Below are positions 8,181 through 14,671 of a DNA stretch of 64,000 bases, in pieces (the stretch's first letter is position 1; each line of letters opens with the position of its first letter). The DNA is from Marinitoga piezophila KA3. Lineage in GTDB: Bacteria > Thermotogota > Thermotogae > Petrotogales > Petrotogaceae. The notes below the pieces were generated by a model. That model saw only the letters and a program-made list of their open reading frames with translations. It searched no databases and was not told the DNA's origin. Both the position numbers and the translations under genes were made by a program. The stretch covers positions 310,001 to 374,000 of the forward strand of contig NC_016751.1 of NCBI RefSeq assembly GCF_000255135.1, in the 5' to 3' direction.

Positions 8181-8645
8181 ATGCTTAAAACAAAAGGGAA
8201 TTTTTCAAAAATGTTATTGCCAAAATTTATAAGTTTTGCAACCGAATTACATTCAAAACTAATCGAAACAGCTTTTTATTATGATTTGGAAAAAGCACGA
8301 ATAAAAATTAATAACCTTTACAAAAAGCATAATATAAAAATAAATAAAGTTTATGATGTTGATGAATTTAGAAAAGAATTTCCTAAATTCGATGATGACG
8401 ATATACAAGTTGAAGAACCTGAAGAAATATTAAATACATTATTTAAAAATTATGCTGTAGTTGATTTTAATTCAATTGACGCACAAGAAGAGTTCCCATT
8501 GTATTATGAAAATTTTTGGATTTATGATTTTGATAGAGATGCATTATTGGAAGTCAAAATGGAAAATTATAGTGATGATTATAAACATGGAGATTATCTT
8601 TTGTTGGCAGTTTATGAATTAATTTATAAGGGGAAGATAGAATGA
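8181..8645 (+). CDS. Unrecognised acidic early phage protein (154 aa)
   Basis: A 154-residue protein, basic in its first third (KIKINNLYKKHNIKINK) and strongly acidic after it, with clusters such as FDDDDIQVEEPEEI and YDFDRDALLEV. I recognise no family. The ATG is preceded by GGAGGGA. The gene overlaps the next one by four bases (ATGA). It belongs to a run of four small unknown genes between rusA and the late regulator, a common place for host-takeover or anti-defence genes. Confidence 0.55.
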   Translation: MLKTKGNFSKMLLPKFISFATELHSKLIETAFYYDLEKARIKINNLYKKHNIKINKVYDVDEFRKEFPKFDDDDIQVEEPEEILNTLFKNYAVVDFNSIDAQEEFPLYYENFWIYDFDRDALLEVKMENYSDDYKHGDYLLLAVYELIYKGKIE

Positions 8646-8914
8646 TTAAAAATCTTTTAACTGGCTTACAATTTATCATTTATTTGTATAAAAATATCGA
8701 TAATATAGATGAACCATATACTTTTGATATTCAAGGTTATGTATCAGATACAGATTTAGTAAAACAAATAGTTGATGAAGGAATACAAAAAGGAACTCAT
8801 ATATTAAGAATAGATCAAGGATTAACAGAATTTTATATTTATTTAAGCAAAGATAGTATGGTAGAGAAAAAGGTTTTAAATATTATTACAGATTTTAAAA
8901 ATGGGGTGGGATAA
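8642..8914 (+). CDS. Small unrecognised early phage protein (90 aa)
   Basis: A 90-residue protein with a tyrosine/isoleucine-rich start and two predicted alpha/beta stretches (DTDLVKQIVDEGIQKGTH; LTEFYIYLSKD). No family recognised. It overlaps both neighbours (ATGA upstream, TAATG downstream), so it is translated in a coupled series. Confidence 0.5.
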   Translation: MIKNLLTGLQFIIYLYKNIDNIDEPYTFDIQGYVSDTDLVKQIVDEGIQKGTHILRIDQGLTEFYIYLSKDSMVEKKVLNIITDFKNGVG

Positions 8915-9189
8915 TGATTAATGAAGAATTACATCTTGAATATGAATATAATCTTGAAGCATTGGAAAATATTCGAAGAAAAAAAGAGAAATGCATTTCC
9001 ATGATTAAAAATTATGAAAATTCAATTGGAAATGCAAGAAATGAAGAAGCTAAGGAAAATATTGAAGAACATATAAGACAATTACATGTAGAACTGTATA
9101 AGTGGATTAAACTTGAGAATTTTGCAAAAACAAATTTAGCAAATTTATCTTTGTATTTAGAAAGGGATGAGAAACATGAAAAAGTATAA
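8914..9189 (+). CDS. Small coiled-coil early phage protein (91 aa)
   Basis: A 91-residue, highly charged helical protein that is probably a coiled coil along most of its length (segments LEYEYNLEALENIRRKKEK and EENIEEHIRQLHVELYKW). No family recognised. It starts on a TAATG overlap, with GGGGTGGG just upstream. Confidence 0.5.
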   Translation: MINEELHLEYEYNLEALENIRRKKEKCISMIKNYENSIGNARNEEAKENIEEHIRQLHVELYKWIKLENFAKTNLANLSLYLERDEKHEKV

Positions 9190-9406
9190 TTTCTTTAATT
9201 CAAGACATTTGAAACAAATATATATCGAGGAATTAGAAGAAGCTCAATCGCTATTAAAAGTCTTAAATTCAAAAAATCCTATACTCACAGATGAATTAGA
9301 TAATTTAGTTCAACTTTCAAATATTCACGATGTAATTATACATGTGGAATTCAAGGCTGATACAAAAATTTTGAAAGAAGGTAAAAAGAAACCTGCGATA
9401 ATATAA
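9176..9406 (+). CDS. Small unrecognised early phage protein (76 aa)
   Basis: A 76-residue protein. The ATG at 9176 fits the upstream AAAGGGATGAG better than the ATG at 9167, which would leave almost no spacing. It overlaps the previous gene by 14 bases. The sequence is helical and charged, with no recognisable motif. Confidence 0.45.
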   Translation: MKKYNFFNSRHLKQIYIEELEEAQSLLKVLNSKNPILTDELDNLVQLSNIHDVIIHVEFKADTKILKEGKKKPAII

Positions 9407-9422
9407 AGGTGCGTGATATTGA

Positions 9423-9905
9423 ATGTATGAAGTTGTTTCTTTTTTTGCGAGTTTAAGAATAGATAAAGAAACAATAATAGATTTACTTCAACAATACAAA
9501 AAATCATTGCAAATATTAATGGGAAGACGAATTCACTTGTATATTGATGAAGATGGAGAAATACATGTTGAAGGTGCTTTTAAAAATGATGAATATCAAA
9601 AAATAAAAGCTTTTAAAGCACTAAAAGTTAAAGATTTCAATTCTTTAATTACAAATGGAATCCCAAAAGAAATTGTTGATTCTATAGTGATTTTAAAATT
9701 AATCGATGAGTGGATGAATATTTTAACTACTAAAGAAAAAATAGTGTTATTTCATGCTTATATAAATCATGATTTTGAAAAGAATGGAAATCATTACAAA
9801 ACATTGAGTATTAGGGAAATTTCTAAAAAAATGAATTTACCTAAAAGTACGGTTTATGATTTGATGCAAAAGAGCTTAACAAAAATTTTACAATACAATA
9901 TATAG
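9423..9905 (+). CDS. Sigma-region-4-like phage transcription regulator (ArpU/late-regulator type)
   Basis: A 160-residue protein. The C-terminal 60 residues look like sigma-70 region 4: ILTTKEKIVLFHAYIN, then a helix-turn-helix (LSIREISKKMNLPKSTVYDL) ending in a basic helix. This layout fits the ArpU/RinA-like regulators found at the end of early operons in phages of Firmicutes, which switch on packaging and structural genes. Its position, last in the early operon and ahead of the terminase region, agrees. The 100-residue N-terminus is not recognised. Confidence 0.65.
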   Translation: MYEVVSFFASLRIDKETIIDLLQQYKKSLQILMGRRIHLYIDEDGEIHVEGAFKNDEYQKIKAFKALKVKDFNSLITNGIPKEIVDSIVILKLIDEWMNILTTKEKIVLFHAYINHDFEKNGNHYKTLSIREISKKMNLPKSTVYDLMQKSLTKILQYNI

Positions 9906-9912
9906 TATATCA

Positions 9913-9942
9913 TTGACTTTTCCGGACAAAATGTAGTATAAT
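9913..9942 (+). promoter_or_regulatory. Sigma-70-type promoter
   Basis: TTGACT (9913-9918), an 18-bp spacer and a consensus TATAAT (9937-9942). Transcription would begin near 9949, right at the edge of the inverted repeat at 9951-9987. Confidence 0.75.
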
Positions 9943-9950
9943 TTATTATG

Positions 9951-9987
9951 ATGGGAGAGTGTACTTTGAGGAAGGTAACTCTCCCAT
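9951..9987 (+). promoter_or_regulatory. Stem-loop at the 5' end of a transcript
   Basis: A perfect 10-bp inverted repeat, ATGGGAGAGT (9951-9960) and ACTCTCCCAT (9978-9987), with a 17-base loop holding GAGGAAGG, a Shine-Dalgarno-like sequence. No long T-run follows, so it is a weak terminator at best. It may stabilise a leader or form part of a short RNA. An ATG at 9951 also opens a 15-codon frame ending at 9998. Confidence 0.6.
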
Positions 9988-9999
9988 TTAAATTGTAAC

Positions 10000-10028
10000 T
10001 TGAAAATACCATCAATTGATGGTATAAT
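10000..10028 (+). promoter_or_regulatory. Promoter with a 20-bp palindromic operator filling its spacer
   Basis: TTGAAA (10000-10005), a 17-bp spacer and TATAAT (10023-10028). A perfect 20-bp palindrome, ATACCATCAATTGATGGTAT (10006-10025), fills the spacer and runs into the -10. A dimeric repressor bound here would block RNA polymerase. The antitoxin encoded downstream has a helix-turn-helix and is the natural candidate. Confidence 0.8.
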
Positions 10029-10046
10029 TTGATTGGAGAGGAAATC

Positions 10047-10373
10047 ATGATAGAGATGTTTTTAATGTTATTAAAAAAATCCATAGAAAATAATACTATA
10101 CAATTTATCTGTAGAACTAAGAACAAGGAATTCCTGGCAAAATTTGGATGGACTGTTGAAGATATTTATGAATTCCTTTACAATGAACTAACTCCTGAAG
10201 ATTTTGTATATAAAGATAAAGAAAAGGATTCAGATTTTGATGATGGAGATATGTACATTTTTATTAAATATGCCTCAATTGAAAACGAAGAAATTAAAAT
10301 TTATATTAAAATAAAATATACGAGTCCAGATGATTTTATGGTTCTTATTTCGTTTCATGAGGCTGAGAGGTGA
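10047..10373 (+). CDS. MqsR-like type II toxin
   Basis: A 108-residue protein. The ATG at 10047 follows GGAGAGGAAATC. The pattern is that of MqsR-family toxins (RelE/ParE fold mRNA interferases): an FGWTVEDIYEFL helix, LTPEDF, then beta strands MYIFIKY, KIYIKIKY and MVLISFHEAE. No catalytic residue can be assigned with certainty from this reading. The antitoxin gene starts five bases after the stop. This toxin-first order is also seen in mqsRA. In a prophage such a unit could serve maintenance or exclusion of other phages. Family assignment is by pattern recognition only. Confidence 0.65.
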   Translation: MIEMFLMLLKKSIENNTIQFICRTKNKEFLAKFGWTVEDIYEFLYNELTPEDFVYKDKEKDSDFDDGDMYIFIKYASIENEEIKIYIKIKYTSPDDFMVLISFHEAER

Positions 10374-10378
10374 GTTTT

Positions 10379-11398
10379 ATGTTTAAAATAACCGAACCAA
10401 AAGAAAGGTTATATTGCGAAAAGTGTGGAAAATTAGTATCTTATACTATTACTGAAAAAGATGAAATATTTAAAATAAAAAAAGATGAGATAAGAATAAA
10501 AAGCACTATCGCTGTATGCGAAAAGTGCGGTGAAGAACTATTTGAACCATATTATGAAAATGAAAATTTGAAAAAGGCTTATAAAATATACGCTAAAAAA
10601 CATAATTTAGTTTTGCCTGAAGAAATTAAAAAAATTAGAGAAATGTATGGAGTTTCACAAACTTTATTTGCTTTAATTTTAGGTTTGGGAGAAGCGACTA
10701 TTCAAAGATATGAAAGGGGTTCTTTGCCAACAAAAGCTAATAGTGATTTAATTAAACGTGCTGCTGATCCTATAGAATTTAATAATATATTAGAAAACAA
10801 CAAAGATAATTTATCTGTCACTGACTACCAAAGGGTTAAAAATAAGTTATCTAACATATTAAAACAATATGAGGAAGAATTTGAATTAAGAAAATTAGAA
10901 GAAATTTTACTTTCTAATCACGAATCTTTAGTAATAGAAAAATTAGAGGGATTGATTTCTGCAATATTTTATTATCTACGAAAAATATATGGTTATACAT
11001 ATTTATACAAAACTGCATTTTTTAAAATGTTATGGTTTATTGAAAAAGAAGCAAAAGTAAGGTTCGGAAAACAAATTGCTAATTTAAGTTTTATTCATTA
11101 TTATTATGGTCCTATCCCAAAAGGAGCTAAAAATGATGAAGGTATCTTTTTAAATTATCTTAATAAAAAGAAATTAATTGATATTAATGTGGAATTTTCA
11201 TCTGATTTTTTAAATGAAACTTACAAGATAAACTCTAAAGATGAAACTGCTATAAAATATTTAACAAATGAAGAAAAAGAAATTGTTGAAGAAATTATTA
11301 AAAAATACGCTAATTTATCTGCAAAAAAATTAAGCGAAATTACACATGAAGATGAAAAATATATAAATACTGATCATGATGAAGAAATAATTTTATAG
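10379..11398 (+). CDS. MqsA-like zinc/HTH antitoxin fused to a Panacea (DUF4065) domain
   Basis: A 339-residue protein in three parts. Residues 1-55 form a zinc finger with two CEKC pairs (Cys13/16 and Cys47/50), as in MqsA. Residues about 78-125 form an Xre-type helix-turn-helix (VSQTLFALILGLGEATIQRYERG). Residues about 185-335 match the Panacea/DUF4065 domain (HYYYGPIPKGAKND; LTNEEKEIVEEIIKKY; LSEITHED). Panacea is known as an antitoxin domain paired with many unrelated toxins. The protein should neutralise the upstream MqsR-like toxin and repress the shared promoter through the palindrome at 10006-10025. ATG at 10379 is chosen for its spacing from GAGAGGTGA. Confidence 0.8.
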   Translation: MFKITEPKERLYCEKCGKLVSYTITEKDEIFKIKKDEIRIKSTIAVCEKCGEELFEPYYENENLKKAYKIYAKKHNLVLPEEIKKIREMYGVSQTLFALILGLGEATIQRYERGSLPTKANSDLIKRAADPIEFNNILENNKDNLSVTDYQRVKNKLSNILKQYEEEFELRKLEEILLSNHESLVIEKLEGLISAIFYYLRKIYGYTYLYKTAFFKMLWFIEKEAKVRFGKQIANLSFIHYYYGPIPKGAKNDEGIFLNYLNKKKLIDINVEFSSDFLNETYKINSKDETAIKYLTNEEKEIVEEIIKKYANLSAKKLSEITHEDEKYINTDHDEEIIL

Positions 11399-11422
11399 GA
11401 GCCTTAACAGGCTCTTTTTTTT
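11399..11422 (+). terminator. Intrinsic terminator after the toxin-antitoxin genes
   Basis: GAGCC (11399-11403) and GGCTC (11410-11414) with loop TTAACA, followed by eight T. It directly follows the antitoxin stop codon. Confidence 0.85.
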
Positions 11423-11429
11423 ATTATTC

Positions 11430-11514
11430 CGACAAACATCGACAGATTTCGACAGGTTCGACAACATTTGTGACTATGTGACAACTGTAGAATTTTTGTA
11501 GAGTGTTGTGACAA
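11430..11514. repeat. Phased CGACA and TGTGACAA repeats
   Basis: CGACA occurs at 11430, 11440, 11450 and 11459, spaced 10, 10 and 9 bp, so all copies face the same side of the helix. TGTGACAA follows at 11477-11484 and 11507-11514. There is no gene here. The cluster sits ahead of the tRNA and the terminase genes and looks like an array of protein-binding sites. Confidence 0.6.
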
Positions 11515-11516
11515 AT

Positions 11517-11591
11517 CAGGATATGGTGTTAATGGTAGCATTCCACACTTGGGATGTGGAGGTGCAGGTTCGAGTCCTGCTATCCTGACCA
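11517..11591 (+). tRNA. tRNA-Pro (anticodon TGG)
   Basis: A complete cloverleaf: acceptor CAGGATA/TATCCTG, anticodon stem CCACA/TGTGG with loop CTTGGGA (anticodon TGG), T stem GCAGG/CCTGC with loop TTCGAGT, and an encoded CCA. C1:G72 with A73 is the usual bacterial tRNA-Pro identity. The D stem is short (GTG/CAT, with a wobble). It lies inside the prophage between the early and late regions, so it is a phage-carried tRNA. Confidence 0.88.
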
Positions 11592-11617
11592 GCTCTTCCC
11601 TCCTTGAAATAAATATA

Positions 11618-11683
11618 CCGGCACTTCGGCATTAATCCGGCAGCTTCCGGCACTTTTCCGGCATTTTATATGCCGGATTTTTT
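11618..11683 (+). terminator. CCGGCA repeat array ending in an intrinsic terminator
   Basis: CCGGCA occurs at 11618, 11637, 11647 and 11658, with a near copy at 11626. The last copy pairs with ATGCCGG at 11670-11676 (stem CCGGCAT/ATGCCGG, loop TTTAT) and is followed by a T-rich run, giving a terminator. The upstream copies could compete for the same 3' arm, or the array could be a protein-binding site near the packaging genes. The GC-rich repeats stand out in a very AT-rich region. Confidence 0.65.
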
Positions 11684-11771
11684 ATTACTAATTACAATTA
11701 TACTAATTTAAATTATTATGCTGGTTAATATTCTGACTGGCATAATTCCAGAATAGAAAGGAGGTCGCGAC

Positions 11772-11810
11772 ATGCAGGGGTTTGACGGGCGCCCCTGCTT
11801 TTTATTTTGA
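11772..11810 (+). other. 12-codon leader frame overlapping a terminator-like hairpin ahead of the late genes
   Basis: AAAGGAGGTC lies just before an ATG at 11772 that opens a 12-codon frame ending in TGA at 11808-11810. The frame overlaps a hairpin, GCAGGGG (11774-11780) with CCCCTGC (11792-11798), followed by TTTTTATTTT. A leader-peptide attenuator is one reading. The same GC-rich patch holds two 8-bp palindromes (GTCGCGAC at 11764-11771 and GGGCGCCC at 11788-11795) just before terS, so a cos cleavage site is another. The sequence does not decide between them. Confidence 0.5.
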
Positions 11811-11838
11811 AAAGAGGAGATGAGAGAGGTGATGTGAA

Positions 11839-12219
11839 ATGAGAAAAAATAAGTCAAGAAAAGTCAAGAAAAAAGGACTTTCAAAAAAACAATTAAAAGC
11901 AATTGAAATGTTGATAGATATTGAAAAAGATTACACAAAAAGAGATATAGCGTCTTTACTACAAATTGATGAGTCAACTTTATACAAATGGCTCAGAAAA
12001 GAAGAATTTATTGAAGAACTTAATAGACAATCAGAAGAGTTTTTTAAACGCAGTAAAAATTTAGTCAATAAAGCATTATTAAAAAAGATTTTAAAAGGCG
12101 ATGTTTCAGCAATGAGATTGTATTATGAAAAAGAAAATGAATTCATTCAAAAGCATCAATTCACTGGTAATTTTGAATTAGTAATAGATGGGAATGAGAT
12201 AAATGATTCTGAGGATTAA
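11839..12219 (+). CDS. terS: Terminase small subunit
   Basis: A 126-residue protein with a basic N-terminus and a helix-turn-helix (YTKRDIASLLQIDESTLYKWLRKEEF, about residues 34-60), then a helical oligomerisation region. This is the layout of phBC6A51-type small terminases. It would recognise the phage DNA packaging site and hand DNA to the large subunit, whose gene overlaps it by 17 bases. A GAGAGGTGATGTGAA stretch precedes the ATG. Confidence 0.8.
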   Translation: MRKNKSRKVKKKGLSKKQLKAIEMLIDIEKDYTKRDIASLLQIDESTLYKWLRKEEFIEELNRQSEEFFKRSKNLVNKALLKKILKGDVSAMRLYYEKENEFIQKHQFTGNFELVIDGNEINDSED

Positions 12220-13450
12220 ACATCCTGAAAAGATATTTAATGATGTATATTTCAAAAACCTCAAAAATACTTATGGGACACAAATATATTTTGGTGGGGC
12301 TTCCTCTGGAAAGTCTTATTTTATTTTAGGTCAAAGAACTATATTGGATGTTTTAACCTCAAATAGAAATTTTCTTATTGTTAGAAATGTTGCAAGAACA
12401 AACAGACATTCTACATTTAATGAAGTCCTTAAAGGAATAGCAAATTTTAACTTAACAGATTACTTCAAAATAAATAAATCAGAAATGACAATTACAGCAT
12501 TTAATGGAAATCAAATTTTATTTGCAGGACTTGATGATGTTGAAAAACTAAAATCAATTACACCAGCTAAAGGAGTAATTACAGATATTATTATCGAAGA
12601 AGCTACTGAAATAAGATACGATGCGTTTAAACAATTAACAAAGAGGCTAAGGGGTAAAAGTGATGTAAAGAAAAGAATTACCTTGATGTTTAATCCTATT
12701 TATCAAACACACTGGATTTACAAAGAATTTTTCCAAGGTTGGGTTGATGACAAAGAAGAATTCATTAACAAGGGAAGAGATTTGTATATATTAAAAACTA
12801 CATATAGAAACAATAAATTTTTAACTGCTGATGATATTGAAAGAATAGAGAGCGAAACTGATCCGTATTATAGAGACGTTTATATTGAAGGTAACTGGGG
12901 AATATTAGGCAATGTTATTTTCAGAAACTGGAAGGTGGAAGATACTTCTAAGTATAATTTTGATAGATATATTAATGGGCTTGATTTTGGATTTGCTAAT
13001 GATCCAGCTGCATTTGTAAGAATGAGTTTTGATAGGAAAAGAAATAGGCTGTTTATCCTGGATGAAATATATGCAACTGGACTGGACAATGAAGAATTAG
13101 CTAAATTAATCAAAGAAAAAATAGGTAGTGAATTAGTTACTTGTGATAGTGCAGAACCTAAATCTATACAAGAATTAAGAAAATACGGTGTAAATGCACG
13201 TGGGGCAAAAAAAGGAAAGGGAAGTTTAGAAACAGGATATAAATTCTTACAGAAATTAGAAATAATCATAGATCCAAAATGTCAGAATACAATAAATGAA
13301 TTTACAGTACATAAGTGGAAAGAAAATAAAAATGGTGAAGCCTTACCTATCCCAGAAGATAAGGATAATCATGCTATTGATGCAATTAGATATGGTATTG
13401 AAGATGAGATTATAGAAAATACTTATATAGAAGAAGAAATGGAGTGGTGA
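12203..13450 (+). CDS. terL: Terminase large subunit (packaging ATPase/nuclease)
   Basis: A 415-residue PBSX/Terminase_3-type protein. The ATPase half has Walker A GGASSGKS (residues 31-38) and Walker B ITDIIIEEATE near residue 130, followed by LMFNPIYQTHW. The RNase-H-like nuclease half has GLDFGFANDPAAF near residue 259, VTCDSAEPKSI, and DNHAIDAIRYG near the C-terminus. These acidic residues bind the nuclease metals. It pumps DNA into the procapsid and cuts concatemers. It overlaps terS and the portal gene region. Confidence 0.93.
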   Translation: MILRIKHPEKIFNDVYFKNLKNTYGTQIYFGGASSGKSYFILGQRTILDVLTSNRNFLIVRNVARTNRHSTFNEVLKGIANFNLTDYFKINKSEMTITAFNGNQILFAGLDDVEKLKSITPAKGVITDIIIEEATEIRYDAFKQLTKRLRGKSDVKKRITLMFNPIYQTHWIYKEFFQGWVDDKEEFINKGRDLYILKTTYRNNKFLTADDIERIESETDPYYRDVYIEGNWGILGNVIFRNWKVEDTSKYNFDRYINGLDFGFANDPAAFVRMSFDRKRNRLFILDEIYATGLDNEELAKLIKEKIGSELVTCDSAEPKSIQELRKYGVNARGAKKGKGSLETGYKFLQKLEIIIDPKCQNTINEFTVHKWKENKNGEALPIPEDKDNHAIDAIRYGIEDEIIENTYIEEEMEW

Positions 13451-13452
13451 GA

Positions 13453-14667
13453 ATGAGATTTCACGACAAAATAGATTTTAAATTGTTAGATTCGATGTTT
13501 AAAGATGAATTTGAATATGAACAAGAGGATGTTGATTTTTTATATAATTTCATTCCAAAATTTATTATTATATCAATTGCTCTTACAATGCAAAAAAAAC
13601 TTTCTCTTGTTGGTGATGGAAGTGAAAAAGATAAAGTAGATCAAATTTGGAGTATTTGGGAAAATAATAATATGCAAACTTTGAAATATGAAATTGCAAA
13701 ACATTTTTTCTTGTATAATCAGGTCAATTTAGAAGCTGTTCTTGAAGATACAACTGATAAGATTTCAGGGACAAAAATAATACTTCATCATCCAAGCGCA
13801 GTTTCAATTGAAAAAGTGGCAAATGAAATAGTAAAAGTTGAGATTCAAAGTGAGATTTTTATTGATGGAAAAAAAGTACAAACAAAAAAGATTCTTACCG
13901 AAGATGAAATAATAACCAAAATAGGTGATAAAGAAGAGAGAAAGCCGAATTTATATGACGGAATTCCTTTTATAAGGATTGATAATGAAAATTATAGGAT
14001 TATAGGGTTAATTCGATTGCAGGATAGATTGAATCTATATGAATCATATCTTGATGTTCTTTTTGATTTACATGCAGATCCAATTCTTTACGATGATTTA
14101 GGCGAAGCTTTTATGGCAAAACAACAGGCCAATAAAGAAACTAAGATAATTGTTAGCAAAGATAAAAGAAAAATAAGGAAGTTTCTGCATTATCCAAGAG
14201 ATTCTAAAGGATTAAACCTTCTTGAATCAAATGGCGCAATGGCTGAGAGAATACAAGTTCAACAAGATAAAATAAATAAGACAATTGAAAAACTTTTCCC
14301 TGAAGTTGTTTTGATGGATATTTTAAAAGCTGGAGGACAAATCACTGGGCCTGGTTTAGAAAAGAAATTAATAGAAATAAGCTCACATATTAATTTAGCT
14401 CGTGGATCTTTAAAAAATGGATTGGAAGAATTAAACGAATTAATAAGTTGGTTAATATTTGATCAAAAAATAAAAACACAGATAGAATTTGAACCAATAA
14501 CTCCACGTGATTTTGATGATGTAATAAATGAAGTTACTAAAGCTTCAGGTCTTTTAAGCAAAAAATGGCAATTGGAGAAATTGCAAAAAGAAGGAATTAT
14601 TAATAATGCGGAAGAGGAAATGAAAAATTTAGAAAAAGAAAACCAAGCTAGTCCTTTAGGTTGGTGA
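13453..14667 (+). CDS. Portal protein
   Basis: A 404-residue protein that follows terL directly and has the usual portal features of long siphoviruses: a helical stem region, a segment with GLIRLQDRLNLYESYLDVLFD, and a charged C-terminal clip/crown region. The ATG at 13453 is preferred over the GTG codons at 13444 and 13447 because GGAG at 13441-13444 gives an eight-base spacing. The portal forms the ring through which DNA enters and the head-tail joint is built. Assignment rests on gene order and general sequence character. Confidence 0.75.
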   Translation: MRFHDKIDFKLLDSMFKDEFEYEQEDVDFLYNFIPKFIIISIALTMQKKLSLVGDGSEKDKVDQIWSIWENNNMQTLKYEIAKHFFLYNQVNLEAVLEDTTDKISGTKIILHHPSAVSIEKVANEIVKVEIQSEIFIDGKKVQTKKILTEDEIITKIGDKEERKPNLYDGIPFIRIDNENYRIIGLIRLQDRLNLYESYLDVLFDLHADPILYDDLGEAFMAKQQANKETKIIVSKDKRKIRKFLHYPRDSKGLNLLESNGAMAERIQVQQDKINKTIEKLFPEVVLMDILKAGGQITGPGLEKKLIEISSHINLARGSLKNGLEELNELISWLIFDQKIKTQIEFEPITPRDFDDVINEVTKASGLLSKKWQLEKLQKEGIINNAEEEMKNLEKENQASPLGW

Positions 14668-14671
14668 AAAA

